This document shows positions 48,281 to 58,510 of a DNA stretch of 58,510 bases, in pieces. Source of the stretch: Tubiluchus corallicola (Eukaryota > Priapulida > Priapulimorpha > Priapulimorphida > Tubiluchidae); assembly GCA_030141605.1 (NCBI GenBank), contig JAQGDQ010001026.1:1-58510 (forward strand), given 5' to 3'. The position numbers were made by a program, and so were the translations under genes. The notes under the pieces were generated by a model, which was given only the letters and a program-made list of their open reading frames with translations, was not told the DNA's origin and searched no databases. Positions within the stretch are counted from its first letter, which is position 1. Every line of letters starts with the position of its first letter.

Positions 48281-48671
48281 ATCACAGGTGCTATTCATGA
48301 GAACAAAAATGTACTGTGCTTGTTTGTGGAAGAGTAAAAAGTTCTAGTAATGCATTTAATGTTTCTTGCGTAGCTTGAGGATGTATGAATGGTTGTTTAA
48401 TATCATATTTGATATCGTACTCTGCTTTAATTCTAGTCAAACTTTTGCAATGAATCGTTACTGTTGCTTTACTACTTTCGTGTTTTTAAGAAAATGGTAA
48501 TTTAAAAAGTAATATTTATATGATGTGTGATATATTGACGTATTAATATATTAACGCAACAAACGAAGAGCAAGTATTGTGTAATACACATGGCATACAA
48601 TAAATAAATTACTATTACCAGATTCTTTAGTTTGGCAGACACATTTGAATTATTTACAATATTTTTAACTA

Positions 48672-49154
48672 CAGTCAACCTCGGGTATAAGGTACTCGCT
48701 TATAAGGGACCACCAACACCAGTCCCGATTTTTCGTAACGTTTTTCCTATGTAAAAATCTTCGTATATAAGATACTCGGATATAAGGGACTTTCAGTTAC
48801 AAGGGACGATAACTTCAGGTCCCGCGTAATAGAAACCCAGGTAAATTACCTCGCATATAAGGGCTTCCTATAGTCAAAGTGAAATTGGTAGATTTTTAGC
48901 CTCAATTTTTCGCAAACTCAGCCTTCGAACAGCTCGGTTTCCACGGTCACTTACATCTCGCATCACTGGAGGAGCTTCCTACATGCCGTTTGCACTGAAT
49001 GTGTAGCAATAATCCATAAAAATATGGGTAAAAGTACAGAAAAGTACAGGTCTAGATACACCCTCGGTCTAACTCAACTTCGGCTACAATGGACATCAGA
49101 TATACGGGATGATTTTTCCGGTCCGGAGGTGCCCCTTATATCCGAGGTTGACTG
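48672..49154. mobile_element. pogo/Tigger-like MITE, CAGTCAACCTCGG family
   Basis: A 483-bp element with inverted ends CAGTCAACCTCGGGTATAAG and TATCCGAGGTTGACTG; TA on the left, CA on the right. Relative of 17340-17562. Confidence 0.8.
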
Positions 49155-49236
49155 CATATGTACCGTCCATCATTAACATTAACATTAATCATTAATCATT
49201 ATCATTAACATTAAATCAGCCATTAACAACTTGACG

Positions 49237-57015
<7,779 letters not shown>

Positions 57016-57129
57016 CTTACAAATCCACAAAGCACAACGTTTAGTCAATTTAAGGAAAATCGTAGCCATTGTTATTATCTTCACTGAGAGACGTTTAGCA
57101 GAAAATACACAGATATTTTATGTTCCAGT

Positions 57130-57342
57130 TTAACATTAGCTCAAAGAGCTATTATCGCCTACTGTAAATAACAACCTACAACTACATAACAGACTATTAT
57201 TACCCCACTTTTACCCTAAATACCACGCGTCAGGCAGGGCAAAGTAGGTACCATTTTTAAAGTCTTTGGTATGACCCGGCCGCTGGTTCGAACTCACGAC
57301 CTCCCAGACGGAAAGCAGACGCGTTACCACTAGACTAAACCG
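57130..57342 (-). mobile_element. tRNA-derived SINE, copy 2
   Basis: Inverted, 3'-truncated copy of 9332-9635: GGTTTAGTCTAGTGGTAACG head, GAGTTCGAACC B box, same body, ending at GCTCTTTGAGCTAATG. Confidence 0.86.
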
Positions 57343-57590
57343 AAAGCTCTGATGTTTTACCAAACTTCATTGTAATATTAAATTTCCCATCTTCTATGCA
57401 GCATTTATGTATCAAGATGCAACATTTCCTGGCACATCATACATCTCAACGTGCACTATACACACATTGATTTGATTATTTTCTACAAAGCTATTTCTAG
57501 TAGGTTACTCAGGCTCATGTTTGTACTAGGCATAAATAAAATTTGTTGTGCTTTATTTTTTAATCCCACATTTTCTTATTTTTTGGCATA

Positions 57591-58010
57591 CAGTCGACCC
57601 TCGTTAAACCGGACCCCGTTAGCCCGGATATTGGATAAGACGGACGTCATCCGTGGTAAAGGAAACTGACCGATTTCCGACCGAGCCGGACTACCAACTC
57701 ACCACGAGCCATTGACGGGTCCCGAAGCGGCTCGCGGTGCCGCCCAGGCTGCTACGATTCCCGCCAAAATCCAGTTTGCTTACCCCATCGAAAGCACTCG
57801 CTAATTTCTTTATCCTCACAGGTTAACTATTTTAAAGTAATATACAGTATAGTATATAGTGCACAGTATATAGTGCAATGTATATAGGCCTTACTAAGGT
57901 GATTATTCCTGTATAATATAGACCATATATAGGCATATCGGAAAAATCGGACATTCGGCTAAACCGGACCCCCCCACCCCAATTAGTCCGGTTTAATGAG
58001 GGTTGACTGT
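57591..58010. mobile_element. pogo/Tigger-type MITE, CAGTCGACCCTCGTTAAACC family
   Basis: A 420-bp element with inverted ends CAGTCGACCCTCGTTAAACC and GGTTTAATGAGGGTTGACTG, TA on both sides. No transposase. Confidence 0.92.
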
Positions 58011-58510
58011 ATTTTGAAAAATAATGACAACAGTCACAGAAGAAGCTACAAATTACTGCAGTCTCTCCAATTTTTCTAAAATATTTAAATTCACAACGAA
58101 GTCAAGAACCTTCGTTAGTACAAAAATGCACAGTTCTTAATAACGCATAATGTGAAAAGGGCTTTAGTCAACATATGTAGCAACATAAACCAAACTCCTT
58201 TAGTGGCACAAACACTTTAGTATTGACTGTCTTTTCTGTACACTACGTTGTGACTACTAGGTTAAAACTGTAAAAGCTCAAATCCGTTGAAACTGGTTAA
58301 CCTTGGGTAATGCATGTCAGAAACCAGTCAGGTGAGAAAATGATTCACTGTAGTCTAACCTGCTGTAAAGTTGTAATGTTGCTAAAGTTTATAAAGTTCA
58401 TAAACAAACTCATGAATCAGTTCACGACACAAGAAGAAGAACAACACAAGTAAAGGAGAGAAAATGATTCACTGTAGTCTAACTTGTTGCAAAGTTGTAA
58501 TGTTGCTAAA

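Larger units (their letters stand above)
44914..49236. other. Convergent intergenic region DNAJC16/CWF19L2
   Basis: Holds the DNAJC16 3' UTR, a hAT MITE, AT-rich sequence, a locally GC-richer segment at about 46780-47290 that I do not recognise, a hAT element with a large microsatellite, and a pogo-like element. No host gene seen. Confidence 0.6.
57016..58510. other. Upstream CWF19L2 intron or intergenic region
   Basis: Contains a tRNA-SINE, a pogo-type MITE and a duplicated block (GATTCACTGTAGTCTAACNT... at about 58333 and 58457). I found no further CWF19L2 exon with convincing similarity. Confidence 0.55.

Overview
This is an AT-rich eukaryotic window: split genes with GT-AG introns and a dense load of DNA transposons, SINEs, solo LTRs and minisatellites. 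Protein similarity points to an invertebrate metazoan, but I cannot name the phylum. There is one 295-bp assembly gap (33216-33510). Most ORFs longer than 60 codons are chance readings of repeats. The real genes had to be rebuilt exon by exon from splice sites, reading phase and family similarity.

Layout: (1) 283-7083, minus: the 5' part of PLRG1, the Prp46/Cwf1 spliceosomal WD40 protein. Four exons in consistent phase are present and the WD40 domain lies off the left edge. Introns hold a 66-bp minisatellite, a 5S rRNA-derived SINE, a solo LTR and two nested hAT elements. (2) 9666-14195, plus: a MEPCE/Bin3-type RNA 5'-phosphate methyltransferase whose first exon contains a coding-length minisatellite. 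(3) 14196-20024: intergenic, with hAT MITEs, a 5S SINE and LINE debris. (4) 20025-21041, minus: an intronless F-box/FBA (FBXO2/6/44-type) gene. (5) 23243-44913, plus: complete DNAJC16 (ERdj8). Its eleven exons join in phase to 782 residues across 21.7 kb, most of it tandem repeats. (6) 44914-49236: intergenic, with hAT and pogo-like elements. (7) 49237-57015, minus: the 3' six exons of CWF19L2 (Cwf19 family), all of length divisible by three; the N-terminal part lies off the right edge. (8) 57016-58510: tRNA-derived SINE and pogo-type MITE.

PLRG1/MEPCE and FBXO/DNAJC16 are divergent pairs; DNAJC16 and CWF19L2 converge. Two spliceosome factors and a 7SK-type RNA methyltransferase share the window, but nothing shows this is more than chance.

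The most interesting signals are: two solo LTRs whose promoter carries two perfect three-unit heat-shock elements and a TATA box, one of them in sense orientation just upstream of a DNAJC16 exon that holds an in-frame ATG; a minisatellite that copies the PLRG1 exon-4 3' splice site about nine times; a tandemly copied 5' splice site in CWF19L2; full-length 5S-headed SINEs with target-site duplications; and the MEPCE exon whose 27-bp repeat changes reading frame at one 26-bp copy.
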